In this document: in pieces, positions 50,345 through 62,500 of the stretch
How the letters are laid out: each line of letters opens with the position of its first letter
Position numbering within the stretch: the stretch's first letter is position 1
DNA from: Anisakis pegreffii
Lineage: Eukaryota > Nematoda > Chromadorea > Rhabditida > Anisakidae
Length of the DNA: 64,000 nt
Assembly (NCBI GenBank): GCA_035041965.1
Contig: JAPYMA010000408.1
Coordinates: 1 to 64,000, forward strand
Reading direction: 5' to 3'
Notes under the pieces: generated by a model
The model's database searches: none
Told to the model about the DNA's origin: nothing
Seen by the model: the letters and a program-made list of their open reading frames with translations, nothing else
Program-made: the position numbers and the translations under genes

Positions 50345-52614
50345 ATACTTTTGCATCGCAGCGTTCTGTTGTCACTTTCGATTTCTTGTTCCTCTCTGTG
50401 TTATCAAGCTCTCACAGTTCATTTTCTCTCTTTAGATATACTTCTCAAATTTGTGATCAGTTGCCAACCTAGACATCATTCTTTCTGTTGTCGGTCTATG
50501 GCTACAAATTCCAACATAGGATTTTAATGAAACAGTATTTCTTTTGAATTTCATTCTCGTTAGTGAACGTTTCCAGAAGCATTCGGAATAGCGAATTCTG
50601 AATGGAAATTATCGATGAAATATATTAGTTCCCGCAATTATAAGCATTCTGCTATTCATTGATTGTGATAATTGATGACCACCTTCTCATCGAACCTCTT
50701 TCCAAAGGAACGAACCCCTTTCCTTATAATTTCGAATGGCTAAAATATCCTCTGTGACTTCGTTCATAATGTTTTTATTTTGTCGCAAAGAGGTCGCTGG
50801 AAAGGTATTATTGATGATGTGCTTATTTCATTCATATTTGTCAATGTTACTTTGAACAAATTCTCATTAATTGCGATATTCAGTTGAATTTATTTATTGT
50901 TTATAGCAGTATATCACTATTACTTCACTTAACTATTCATTCACAAATTGAGTCTTCTCGTAAAGATGCAAGCTTGATAAGGATGTTATTCGTCGTTTGA
51001 AGGTTATTATTTTGTGTGTTTGTTTATCCGTATATTAAAGAGTCAAATTCGAATATTCATCATTATTCTTCTAAACTGAGTTCATTGATTGTATTCGGAC
51101 CAATTACTCGCCTCATTATCATTATCATGCTTGAAATGTTTCACATATATATGTATGTTGATATATCTGTTCGTTGACTAGTAACCCGATAACTGGGATT
51201 GGTGCATTTATTTTTCTCTTTTCAAACCTTTTCGAGCATTTCATGTTGATGCATTATTAAGTAGAATGAACATTATGGGACTGAACGGATTGACGAATTT
51301 CACTATTGATACTTGTAGGTTGTCTTTTAGCTAGTGTAATTTTTGCATTTCCATCTTTACAATCTCCATTTCTCAGTGGCATGGCTTACTTGATCCAGTG
51401 ATTCAAAGATAGCTGCAAGGCCGTCATATTCCTAATGAAAATCCATCATCACTTAAGATTAGTATCGCCATCCAGCACACTTCTGTTGACGAAGTCGAAG
51501 TGGAAATTTCAATATGATTAAGTCAGCGTTTTATGAAAACCGACAATCTACACGACAAGAGTATCTTTCTCCGTCGACAACTTGCTGTTCGATGATGGTT
51601 ATCATCATGTCATGCCGCAACACCTCCTTCCTCACTCTTTACATTTCTTTGTTTGTTTAAGTTTTTGTATGGTTGTGAACTTTTGCGCTTTCTTATTTTT
51701 TGTGTGCACCGTGCAGTTGTTTTGTTTATCGATATTTGCATTCATTTTGATATGCTGCTTTATTGATTCACTTTGTTCTCGCTGCGTTGTTGTTTTTGCA
51801 AGCCATCGACGAGATCTGCTTTTTGTGATATTAGCTCACAATTACATTCAGCATGTTTCAGCTGGTTCGTTATTTTTGAAATACGCCCGTTCAAATTGAT
51901 CATCTGCAGCAAATTGAACATAAACGTCGAATTCAAAATTTCCTGATTGTGTCTCTGGTTGTGATCACTGCAGATTTCGTCGGTACTCGTAGTTGTGTTC
52001 ATTGAGTTGTGACTTCTTATGCGTCTTTGATATTATCAGTTCTCACATAGTTTTGTTTATCGAGGCAAAAAACGTTCATTGTGATGAATACATGAGTTCT
52101 TTTGATTCACATCAGTTAATCATCTCATTGTTTGGTTTGATTCATCTGAAGTGATTCACCTCTTCATTCGAAAACAATAATTAAACAATTTTGATTACAT
52201 TACCGATGGCTTTTTTATTGGTGTCCGTAATCAGTTCATTTAAAATCTCCTCTGCGGTCAAAACAACTCATGTGTCGTAATCAATCATTTGTTTGTAAGC
52301 ACTAATTGATATATAGCATTATTTGGTTTCATATATACAATAAAGTATAAAACTACAAATCTGTCATCTTCACGTATTAAAATTCAATCAAGAAACATCC
52401 ACCCAAACAATATCACACTTTTATTCATTTCTTCCTGACACTTCGCTCAAGAAATTAACCAGAACATCGCACTAAAACATTTCAAAAAATTTCACAGATA
52501 TACACACGTAAACCATTCAACAACTAAAAATATTTCATTTGAGGACATAATAAATATTGCGAATAGAAATACGCTAAAATTAGTCGTCACGTCAACAAAT
52601 CATTCGGATGTGTT
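50345..52614. other. Intergenic between convergent genes
   Basis: The 3' flanks of dlg-1 (+) and of the TSP1-domain gene (-). No coding signal is seen; the hydrophobic open frame at 51582-51899 reflects T-rich sequence. Confidence 0.6.
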
Positions 52615-55600
52615 TCATTCAGAAGATTTCAGTGACACTTCTGAAAGACTTTCCGACTCCAAGCGGAACGAAAAATCAGGAGCCTCATCAACAACACGCC
52701 AGTTGCCTTGAATGCACACGAACGTTCGACGCACCAGTAAACCTCTGGTGTTTGATGCATCCTGAAATAAAATTTCGATTGTGATTGGAGTAAGTGGGTC
52801 GTTTTGTTTACGGTTAGGAACGAGGGGAAATTCAGGCGGAAGAACTTCGAAAACTCGCTCTTCTTCTAAGGGGTTACTGGAGAGCGTAGTTTTCACTGTT
52901 ATTTAACTCATCCGATTAAGTTAAAACTTGATCAGCCATCCTCCGTATGCTTGAATTTGGTGTGTTACAGGGATCAGAAATTTTCTGGGACCCGGCCCCT
53001 AACTTTTTGAGATGACGACATTTTCGGGGTCCTCGACTGCAAAATCTCGTTCCCGATTCTCCCGTCCCCGTCTCTTTTCATCTAAAACTGTTTAAGCTAA
53101 TAAGGTTATACTTAGCCAGTTCAGAGTTGGAGATATCTTCGAAAACACAGCTCTTCCATTGATATCGGAGGATTTCTAACTCTATTTTCGTTGTTCCTTA
53201 TATAGAAGAAAAGTTCGAGTTTGAAAAGTTAGGAGTAGGTCGTCATGTGAAGTGGACGAGATTGCATAATTGTGATATTGGTTTGACACCGTATGAGTGC
53301 TCTGATTCGTTGTAGATGGTGATGATGGAGCTGGCTGATTGGATTGTTGCCGTGATATCACGTCGATTGATTGAACAGTGGGTGATTGCTCTTTTGATTT
53401 GATTTCAGATTGTGATTGCGGGCTTGGGGATGATGTTATCGATGGCGATATTACTGTTAACTGTTTTGGTTTCAGTTCCGTTGATGACCTTGATCTTCGC
53501 ATGGTTTCTTTGAGACTCTGAAACATTTTTCGAAGTTCACGAGGGAGGGAGAGGTTGAGGCTTAAATTTTGGCATAGGCCAAGTTTTGCATCTTTTTTTT
53601 TGCCCTTCACGTTTCTCACTGTCAATATGCTGTTGTTTGTGGAGAAATGGTACAGTCTCGAAAAGATCACACGCTTTCGTTCACAATTTCCGAAAATTTT
53701 GGTTAGTAATTAGTTTCTATACTATTCGATTAAAAATCTGGTTTATATAATATGAACTTGTGCTGAACTACCGTTAAATTGCAGGTAACCTCCCACCTTT
53801 TAATCCTCTTAACCTACTTTTCTATTGGTTTCTGTGGACAAAAAGTTTGTATTACGAAATTTGACATTCGGATCAAAGAAACCTTTATCTTGTCGGTTCT
53901 ACGAATAGGATTAAAGAAAACGATAAATTGTTTGGGTTTGTGGTCAGTATTGTCGAATAGGCAAATACTTAGAAGTTAAAGATAATTGACAAAAGGGTGT
54001 CAACCTGGGATTGTGTTTCAACTGCGACTTTAGCCCTCCGGTCACGTCCATTTCGCCGCTTAATGATGCATATTTGAAGTAAGAACATCGATACAATTAA
54101 TGCAATTATCAATAAACACACGACCGCAATTAATGATATTACTAATGGGGATAATTCAACGTTTGGTGCTGGTGTATGTGTTTCAACCGATTTCTGATCG
54201 CTTCGTTGATCCGTCGCATTATCCGTACCTGCTTATAGATTTTACATCGTTTCTTTGCAACAAATCCTTTCTTCTACATTCACAGACTGGAGTTTAGTTT
54301 AAGGCTGGCTGGATCAGATGCGCTCGCGTTAGTCAATTGTCAACTTTTTGGAATTATGGAAAGTATGATGCACATAAGATGAACGATCAATTTTGCATTA
54401 CCTAATGCAATCATTTCTTAATTGGAGCACTACTTCCTGCTCATAATATAGTGTTAGTGACGGCAGTGAAAGGGCAGTAAGGGAAAGGTGAATTGTGCCA
54501 CTAGTGAGCTCGTTTGTGACGTGCGTAAGGGACGAGTGAGTTGATAAGAATTTGTTGAGCCGTCCGTCGCTAATGATTACTGACCATTCACATCAAATCA
54601 CAATCAGCGATTCACCAATTCTGCACACGATTTAATGATGTCGGGACAATTCCAAAGGTTATGCATTTTCTAGTTGTCTAGAAATGGATCCTAGCTGGGA
54701 TGGAAGTCTTAGGGTGCACGTCAAATTTAGGCTAAGGCTTCGACTTAGGTGTAAGCTTAGGCTTACGCCTAAGTTCTGGCCCAGTCGCACGCTCAGATAC
54801 GTGAAAAATGTTCGAATAACGTGTAGTCGTTTGGAATTGACCCCAACCGATATCATTATTACTACTGCCATCAACTATACTGTCATCATTCAACATCTCA
54901 CCATTGATTCCGGTAATAAATACAGGAACGTTTGCAGTAATCATCGTTGAATCGAAAAGGAGCGTTGATTCCGAAAAAATGACGAACCGCTCGCACCGAT
55001 TATATTCTAACAATAATTTTTATTCGTTGATGAATCGTGTTCAATGGACAGTGATTCTGCTTTGTTCTCAATGATTTTCACATATTGAATGGAATCAATG
55101 CTAATTTTGAGTTGGTTGCATCACATTCACAGTCAATAAAAATGCATTTTTTCCAATGATTTCCTCCATTTCAAATTCATAATTCTCAAGTTAGTGGCAG
55201 TCAGTATAATAATGCTTTGAATAAGCAAAGCTGGTCAAATGAACTGATAGGGAGGAAATTGTGATTTCGATATTACGATTGTACTCTGAACAAATACAAT
55301 AACTGAGGAACCATCATCATAAGTAACATTAATTTTTGCAAATGAATGCAGTGAGAATGAGACATCTCAATGAATCCAGTTATTCATTGCCTCCATTTGG
55401 TGTTATGCTCGAATGAGTTTCATATTCTGTTATTCGTTACGATTAACAATCATCGACAAAGTATTTTGTTTTATTCGAGCAGTCAAAATCAAATAATAAA
55501 AACCTACTCGAAAACACCATGATAACATTATTATTTATAAGAATAGATTATAATCAATATACAGTTCAGAGTTTTTTGATGTAAGAATACAATGGTGCAA

Positions 55601-57925
55601 CTGAAATTGTTCAACTTGTCCTGAACTTCTGGTTCTTGAAAACTGTAATTTTATTTCGTACTTTGTATTCAGATATGCTCATCCTCTAGCTTCAACTAAC
55701 AATAGGGAAAATGCAAGAGCATGTAATTTAAAAAGTCATCATAATGGAGTGCGAAAACTAAAAGATAGTGAAGCTCATTAACGAAACAATGATTTCCGAA
55801 AAAATGAATTACGGCAATCTTTTCCGCTTTCTGAAAGTGTTTACAATACCACCGAACAGTGATAGGGGCAGAGGACCCATAGTGAGTCAGTGGTTTACAA
55901 AGTTGTACAATAGCATATTTTCATAAGCAGCAATAGTCGAACTTTTTGAACGTTTTGATTTCTACCTCCAAGCAATTAGAGGGCTGAAAATATTGACTCT
56001 ATCTGCATCACTGTCAACCCAGCTTGTGTTACATGCTCATTGTCGATTGACTGGATAGTGATCGAGAAACGGTCGCAGATGTTTTTCTTGTATCGTGAAA
56101 CAAATATCCAAACAATTCGCTTCGTATTTTATTGGTCGATCATCTGCTTCGACTCCCATTCCGCAGTATGGATAAAGGTAGGACGTGCATTGCTCTTCAC
56201 CAATCTGCAATATTTTTACAATACCTTCATGAATCATGGTAATGATGATTCATTTCTAACATATTCACATGTGAGATGAATGAGTTTCCAAAAAAGTATT
56301 TGTTGACATTGAATAGTTAGTATTTCTTTTTAGTTTCGGTCACTGAAGAATGAGAAAAGAAAAGGCAGTTTTTGTCAACAGTCACAGGTTTAGGAGTGGG
56401 AAAATAATGGAGCACAAAAATACCTTTCTGTACCATCTCGTCACGAAGTGTGGTTTTGATCCATTAGGACATTGCTGTCTCTGAACTCGGCAACAACGCC
56501 GGTTTGAATTTGAGCCTTACAAAGAAGCAATTTGTTTTCAAAAAATCAAATTCATAAAAGATCTTCAAACTTCCAATATGGATTGTGATTATGAACAGTA
56601 AACTCAACGCAAAAACACCATCTTTTGTTGGATAAATGACTCACACAACTCGGAGTGTGTGTTATATTTTCAGATAATTCGTTGACTTTTTTGAATGGGT
56701 TATTCAGCAAAATAACTCACAAGAGACTCCACTGCCATTCACAATTATGCCGTCCATCGGTTCAACGTGCGCATCTCCAGTGTTCAGTACTCTTCTTTTG
56801 ACTTTTTCTGAGTGTTTCTCATTGTTGCAGCCTACCAAATCTGTATTAGCGGCATGCATCTCGGAACGTTGCTCATCGTAATGTCCGTTTGGGTGTATTT
56901 CACCGTTGTGCATCTCTGCATCGTTTGTAGCGTTCGAATCTATCGAGTTCTTCATCGCTGAAGTCTGTGAATGACTGTGCAGCCTTGTCAGATGGATACG
57001 AGCCATTCTCTGCATCGGATCGTCAATAATCGATAATACCTGCGCGATGGCATTGTTCATGCTTGATTGCGACCGTTGACTTGGCATTGTTGTGTCTGCT
57101 GAGGTATCCTTGAAATAAGAATTTGGAATATGATTCAGTAAGCATATGAGAATTTGGAATATGATTCAGTAAGCATATGAGAATTTGGAATATGATTCAG
57201 TAAGCACTGCCGAAATAAACTGATTAATGTGATAAGATAGCTATGTGGATTAATGTTTGCACGGAATCCCAGAGCACCGACTTTTGAATTCCGATCCGGA
57301 TCTCAGGGTTTATGTTCTGAAAATTCCCAGGATTTCGAAATTTTATAAAAGATGGCATTTCATATTAATGAAAGATACATTCATCTTGAATTACACATCG
57401 ATCATTCCCAGTTCATTCATTTTCAGTGACATTAACAATAAGTAAGGTTGATGGTTTGTCTGTGAAATGCTATCATCTGTATGACTTATTAAATCAATTG
57501 TTTTTCAAAAAAATCGTAAATGTGTCGATCTAAAAAGAATGCTTTGAACACGTGACATTTCTATATTTCCATATTTCTAAAGTTGCCGAGTCTCGGTATT
57601 ATTCTGTGATGGAAAATGGTGGGGATTGTGCAAACATTAATATGGATGTAACGAGCTTTCCGAGCAGTGAGCGTTGTCTTAAAGTGAATGATTTTTTCTT
57701 TCAAAGAGAACAGCATAATCGTAATTCTAACATTGTCATTCAAGCAGGCTGTTGGTGAACAGAAGTCAATTTCGTAGAGACGAGGACAATCGTGAAGTAT
57801 CAGCCCTCCGATTTGATTTCTTTCAGGGAACGGTGGTCGTGTCACTCGTCGATTACGCACCTTTTCTCCAAAGCCACAACTCCCGAAGCATACACTCCAT
57901 TCTGACCAGTGACTAACAACGCACA
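52615..57925 (-). CDS. Single-pass membrane protein with thrombospondin type-1 repeat (5' end not found)
   Basis: Exons, 5' to 3': 57925-57732, 57108-56721, 54228-54005, then either 53517-53182 (stop TAG) or 53517-53489 joined to 52876-52615 (stop). Phases agree. The first exon encodes a complete TSP1 repeat: SHWSEWSVCFGSCGFGEKVR with six Cys, ending RLYEIDFCSPTACL. The second encodes a low-complexity, S/N/H-rich spacer (starts DTSADTTMPSQRSQ). The third has acidic/Thr-rich sequence and then a transmembrane helix (LVISLIAVVCLLIIALIV) followed by KRRNGRDRRAK, so the N-terminus is outside. The long tail is Ser/Pro/Gln-rich; the alternative tail ends in an unrecognised block (VCIQGNWRVVDEAPDF) with strong coding character. 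TSP1 proteins act in adhesion and guidance; the exact family is not recognised, MIG-21-like being only one possibility. The signal peptide exon should lie above 57925. Confidence 0.6.
52970..53085. repeat. GC-rich island
   Basis: A C/G-rich stretch (GGGACCCGGCCCC, GGGGTCCTCG, CCCGTCCCCGTCTC) in AT-rich surroundings, within the alternative intron of the TSP1-domain gene. GGGGTCCTCG also occurs inside the insertion element at 39434-39665, but I could not delimit ends here. Confidence 0.4.
54727..54774. repeat. Degenerate interstitial telomeric repeat (TTAGGC)n
   Basis: Read in sixes: TTAGGC, TAAGGC, TTCGAC, TTAGGT, GTAAGC, TTAGGC, TTACGC, CTAAGT. The period and consensus match the nematode telomere repeat TTAGGC. 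It lies in the intron of the TSP1-domain gene between the spacer exon and the transmembrane exon. Confidence 0.65.
57119..57206. repeat. 31-bp tandem repeat, about 2.8 copies
   Basis: The unit starting GAATTTGGAATATGATTCAG and ending TAAGCATATGA repeats at 57119, 57150 and 57181 (the last copy incomplete). It ends 11 bp from the acceptor of the TSP1-domain gene's second exon (minus strand), so it duplicates the branch-point region of that intron. Confidence 0.95.
57257..57345. repeat. Dispersed repeat, copy 2 (inverted)
   Basis: The reverse complement contains CGAAATCCTGGGAATTTTCA and CAGAACATAAACCCTGAGAT, aligning with the segment at 29969-30075. It lies in the intron between the first two known exons of the TSP1-domain gene. 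Confidence 0.6.
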
Positions 57926-59515
57926 CTAAAATATATTGCCATTTTGAAATTTTTTCAAACGATTCAACAGGAACTAGTATTGATACACTTGTATGAAGAT
58001 TCAAATTTCACCACATTATCCATCATTGAGATCAGTGGATATGATTAATTTCCGCATAAAATTAAACGAATGATCGATTCTTTGTATTGGACTTTGAAAA
58101 CATAATAATCAATAGTAATTGCGTAATTGTACTTTCAAAGACTGCAGCTGAATGAAATCTCCTTTCTTGAGGAGCGACCATATAGCGTTTTGAATTCAGC
58201 GTTGCTATTTTTAATCGCATTTTTTTTGGATGAAAAGGAAATGAATTGCAAATAATAGAACGAACGCACCAGCGGTAATGCTAGCAAGGAACTGGTTGAA
58301 TGAGATTAATGATAACCTGATGAAAATGAGAATTGAATAAAAGCTGCAGAAATTATGAGATGAATAAGTGAGCGGCTAGAGAAGAACATCTAGGATGGTT
58401 ATTACGGAACGTTGAGATTGATCTTATTGAGACCGAGTGATCTGTTCTGAGCATATCAAATGACCTGATTCGGTTTTGGAACGACGTTGGAAATGCAACT
58501 GAATATTATTGTGAAACAGTGCAATGAAAAGGGTTTATATATGACGCAATAACAATATCACGGTCATCAAATCCGTGTGAACACACAGAACAACTGAATA
58601 ATGCAATTCATCATGTTCGATAACCGCTAATTCAGTCATCAATTATTTTTGAGATGTTTCGTGGATGAATTCACATTCATCAATCCATTTTTTGAGAACA
58701 AAGAAATTATTTGGAAAGGATTCCGATAATTCTTTGGACACATTCGTGATTGATTCACTATTACAGCAGCACTCTGAAATTGATTTAAAATCGTTTGTCC
58801 GACTTCATGAACACTCAAAAAACTCGATTCATTCGATAATACTTTGCATTAGCAGTAAAAGTTTTCGCTTAACAATGAATCAATTAACGCTTCAATGAGT
58901 CGTCACCTTCTCATTTTGCACGCCAATGACTCTCATAGCACTCACTCCTCGTTATATTTCCTTTTTTCATTTAAGTCCTGATTGCTTGTAAAATATATTT
59001 ACCAAAAACAATCATCAATCTTTGATAGATCAGATCAATATTTTAAACGAACATCTAGTCAATGAATCAACATCAGATAGTGGCATCGTCCCGCACATTT
59101 CATCTTCCGAATAATCCCATCCAGCTATGCGAATAAAATTCACCTATTGAAAATACACTTATCTTTACGACCAGTCTCCAAGAAGAATCCCACTTTCTGC
59201 AATTTTTATCTGCCAAACTATACACGTTGCAAAAACATCCATACTCCATCTTTCTACAATGCAATGTGATTCCTCATCACGTCTTTCCTTATGAAATATT
59301 CGTTATGAAATACTCAATAATTCATTAAATAATGAATTACTGACAGTTATTTAAATTCGTTTAAAATTATTATTGAGAATTGGTTGCTCGATAACTTTGA
59401 ACCACAGGAAACGTAGTAGCTTCTGGTTGCTTATTGAAAAAAAGAATAAGTGATTCATCTGTGAAGGTCACTTCATATCACACGTTGGATTTTTCCATTT
59501 TAATCTAAGTTTCAG
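57926..59515. other. Region between divergent genes
   Basis: Contains, unseen, the 5' ends of the TSP1-domain gene (-) and of the unrecognised gene (+). A frame at 58665-58898 (+, starting MNSHSSIHFLRTKKLFGKDS) could be a first exon, but its donors do not match the phase of the next exon. The rest is AT-rich and unexplained. Confidence 0.5.
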
Positions 59516-62500
59516 AGTAGTAAATTCATTGCATCCATCGGAGTCTTCAATCAAAAAATCAAACGTTGTTTCCGAAAACGTGAGGTGGAAACGAGAATAA
59601 ACGAACATATGGCTATTGATATGTTTAAAAATACAACTTTAGGAGTAAGAATGAATAATTTGCGAAGTTTTGCACTGAGAGAAGAAGAACGCAACGAAGA
59701 AACAAGTCAACTTTGGCTGTTGAGACATCTGCGTTCACTGCTCAACGATGTTCAAGATTCGATTCTTAGTTCTTTTATTTTGCATCAGGTAATTTATTCA
59801 TAATACTTCAGGCAGCATTATTCCTGCTTCAAATCATCAATCAGTTTTGGTTTTATCATCCATGTTGAAACAATGAACAACCTTCAAAAAACTTAAGGAA
59901 TACTTTCAAATCATAACCCATTTAATGAAATATGTATCGAGAATACTGTCAAATGAGAACTCATTTAAGGGTACTAATTACGATTTTGGAAGGTTGAGAA
60001 ATCATCAAGCTTTGTCGCTGAACTTAAGTATTACTTCTATGACAAGTGTTACAATACGTGTTTCGAGTACTATGTGGAAATTTTTGTTGAGTGTTACAAT
60101 ACGTGTCACTTCAAACCTTGCCGAAGCTTTATTTTCTCATTTCTTCAAACCTTTATTCTCACAGAAAATACTGTATATTGAGTGCAAAAGTTTGTAAGGG
60201 CAGAAATGAAATAACGATGAACAATTCAGGATTGCACACCATTACGGAAGTTTGTTAATGATAGCAGTAGAAGGAGGATGCTTTATATCTGCGTAAAAAG
60301 GAAGAAGACGGCGACGAAAGCGTTAGGGAGATTGACAGATAACGAGTTGATCAAAAATGGCAATGAGCAAAAAGCTTGGAGAGTACAATCTCCAGCCATC
60401 GTCAAAAAGGGTACTTTTCTCAGAATTTCATCAGAATCATAACGAACCGTGCTATTTTACGTAACGAACGCACTTTATTGACAGTGAGCTATTTCACAAT
60501 CGTCTGAAAATACATCACTGCAATGATGACGTATTGAGATCACCATGTTTTTAGCTATGGGCAAGAAATCAGTTGGTAAGAAGAAAAAGAGCAAAGTCGC
60601 GCAAAAAGTTGAAGAAGCAGTCGGAGTTGAGAGGACCGACAAATTGGAACAAAATCCAAACGATAGAACGGACGGGAATTTCAGTGAGATTTCCGCTCAA
60701 CCGGACGTAACACTCAGCTGGAGCGATACAAAGTTGCCCGCGAACTGTAATGAATTCATTTTCATCATCACCAAAACAACTTTACGTGTAGCCACCTTCG
60801 GTTTCGATCAACAGTTTTATGTTGGTAAGTGCCTTGCTTCGTCGATATGAAAAGAAATAACAAAACCCTCCTACTAGACTATCAGTGTATAATAGGTATT
60901 TGGCTGATAGAAGACATTAGATTAGGGAAATTGAACGTTTACTGGAGTTATCACTGATGCTTTCAGTTTAATGCCTCTAACGAAACTAATTATCATGGTT
61001 GATTGAACTGATTACACAGTGCTGCGTCAAATATTCGCATCAATTGCAGTTCTTCTCGACTCTTGTATTAACCAATACTCGTATCAGCTAACCAGATTGT
61101 ATCAATCACTCATAGTTGAGAATTATTATAAAATTCGTGGCTTTCATGCAGTTGAAAGTAACCAATGAACTTTTCGATACATTGTAAAATTGAAAATGAG
61201 GTCAGAGAATTTGATTAGTAAAACTTATTAACCCACAAAATTGATAAGCATACTTTGGTTGGACTCAAAGAAGTTGTAAATAAACGCTGACAATAAATCA
61301 ATTGAAGGGTTGTGTTGCAATGCTGAATTATATTGGCGAATGGTTCGCTTGTTGACAGATATACTAGGATGCGATGCTGATGAATTCGTGAAAGTCGATT
61401 TATTGTTACTTCATAAGCATGTTGGATTTAGGTGAGATTCGGTCGATATTTTGTCGAATTCAGCACAGTTGTGTTGGATCATTACAACTCTATATTGCAA
61501 AATGTGTTTCAGTCGTGAATTCACTGGATGTTCATCTCCAAAAAGTATACTATATCACTACTTCGCTATTTCACTAGTAGCGAAGTAACGCGCTATTGTC
61601 CACCTTTGTATGAATCTCATTAAAATAGGATCAAAACTCAAGATTCAGTTCATTTTCACTGACTCTTTCTAGATTGTACCAAAACGATTCAGATCAATTC
61701 TAGAAACAAAATCAGGACTAAACACGAAAGAAATTTCGTTGTTATTGGGGAATAAAGCAAACATTTGATCAACTTGAACTATTCATGATCATTGCAAAAT
61801 AAACATAGATTCTCAGGCTCAGCGTTAGACTTCATATGCACTCAAAGCTCTGGCTGATGTTCGCAGTTCACTGTTTGTTGAAGTTCGGTGATTCTTTTAC
61901 GGTTGATAATGAAGGTCATGACGACGGTTCATTTAGATGGGCTGATGCTAACAATAGATTAAAAAATTTCGTCGTTGAAACAGTTGGGTTGATTCATGTG
62001 GATAAACGCAAGAAAAGTGAAGTAAAAGCGATAAGTTTACCAAATATACAGACTCTATTGAGACCTCGTTTGGAGATGTTTGCAGATCGATATTTGGTTT
62101 GTTCCTTTTGAAATGGTATCACTGAATTCATGTAATCCTGTTTCCGTATCAGTTTTTGAGAGGTCGTAATGATAAAAGAACTACGAAATTCATTGCTCAA
62201 TTGCTGCGACTAATCAGCCTCAAACGAGAACTTGATTGATTGCTTGTTGATTCCTATCCGAATTTAAGGAAAAAGGATGGATTCAATTCACATTTTATTC
62301 ACTATCTATATTATGGAAATTGACTGTGGAAGCGATTTCAGGAGCCGAATGAACAGTTCCGTGTGCAAATGGAACTATCGTTGTTCGATATTGACTTACT
62401 GGAAGAATGTGTTGAGTTGAGGAATGCATCCGCTAGACTGAAATGTATACTGAGTACAATACAACTGTTGCATTTGCTTTATTCCACTGAACATATAGAC

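Noticed and set aside
51582..51899. 105-codon hydrophobic frame (+)
   Set aside because: The T-rich sequence gives Phe/Leu/Cys strings; no start context, homology or splice structure.
56037..56237. Cys-containing minus-strand exon candidate within the TSP1-domain gene
   Set aside because: Its phase does not fit the preceding donor, whereas 56721 joins directly to 54228 in frame. It could still be an alternative exon.
62153..62216. Open segment after TATCAG (FLRGRNDKRTTKFIAQLLRL)
   Set aside because: No in-phase GT donor before the stop, and the flanking exons 61817-62096 and 62342-62568 join in frame without it.
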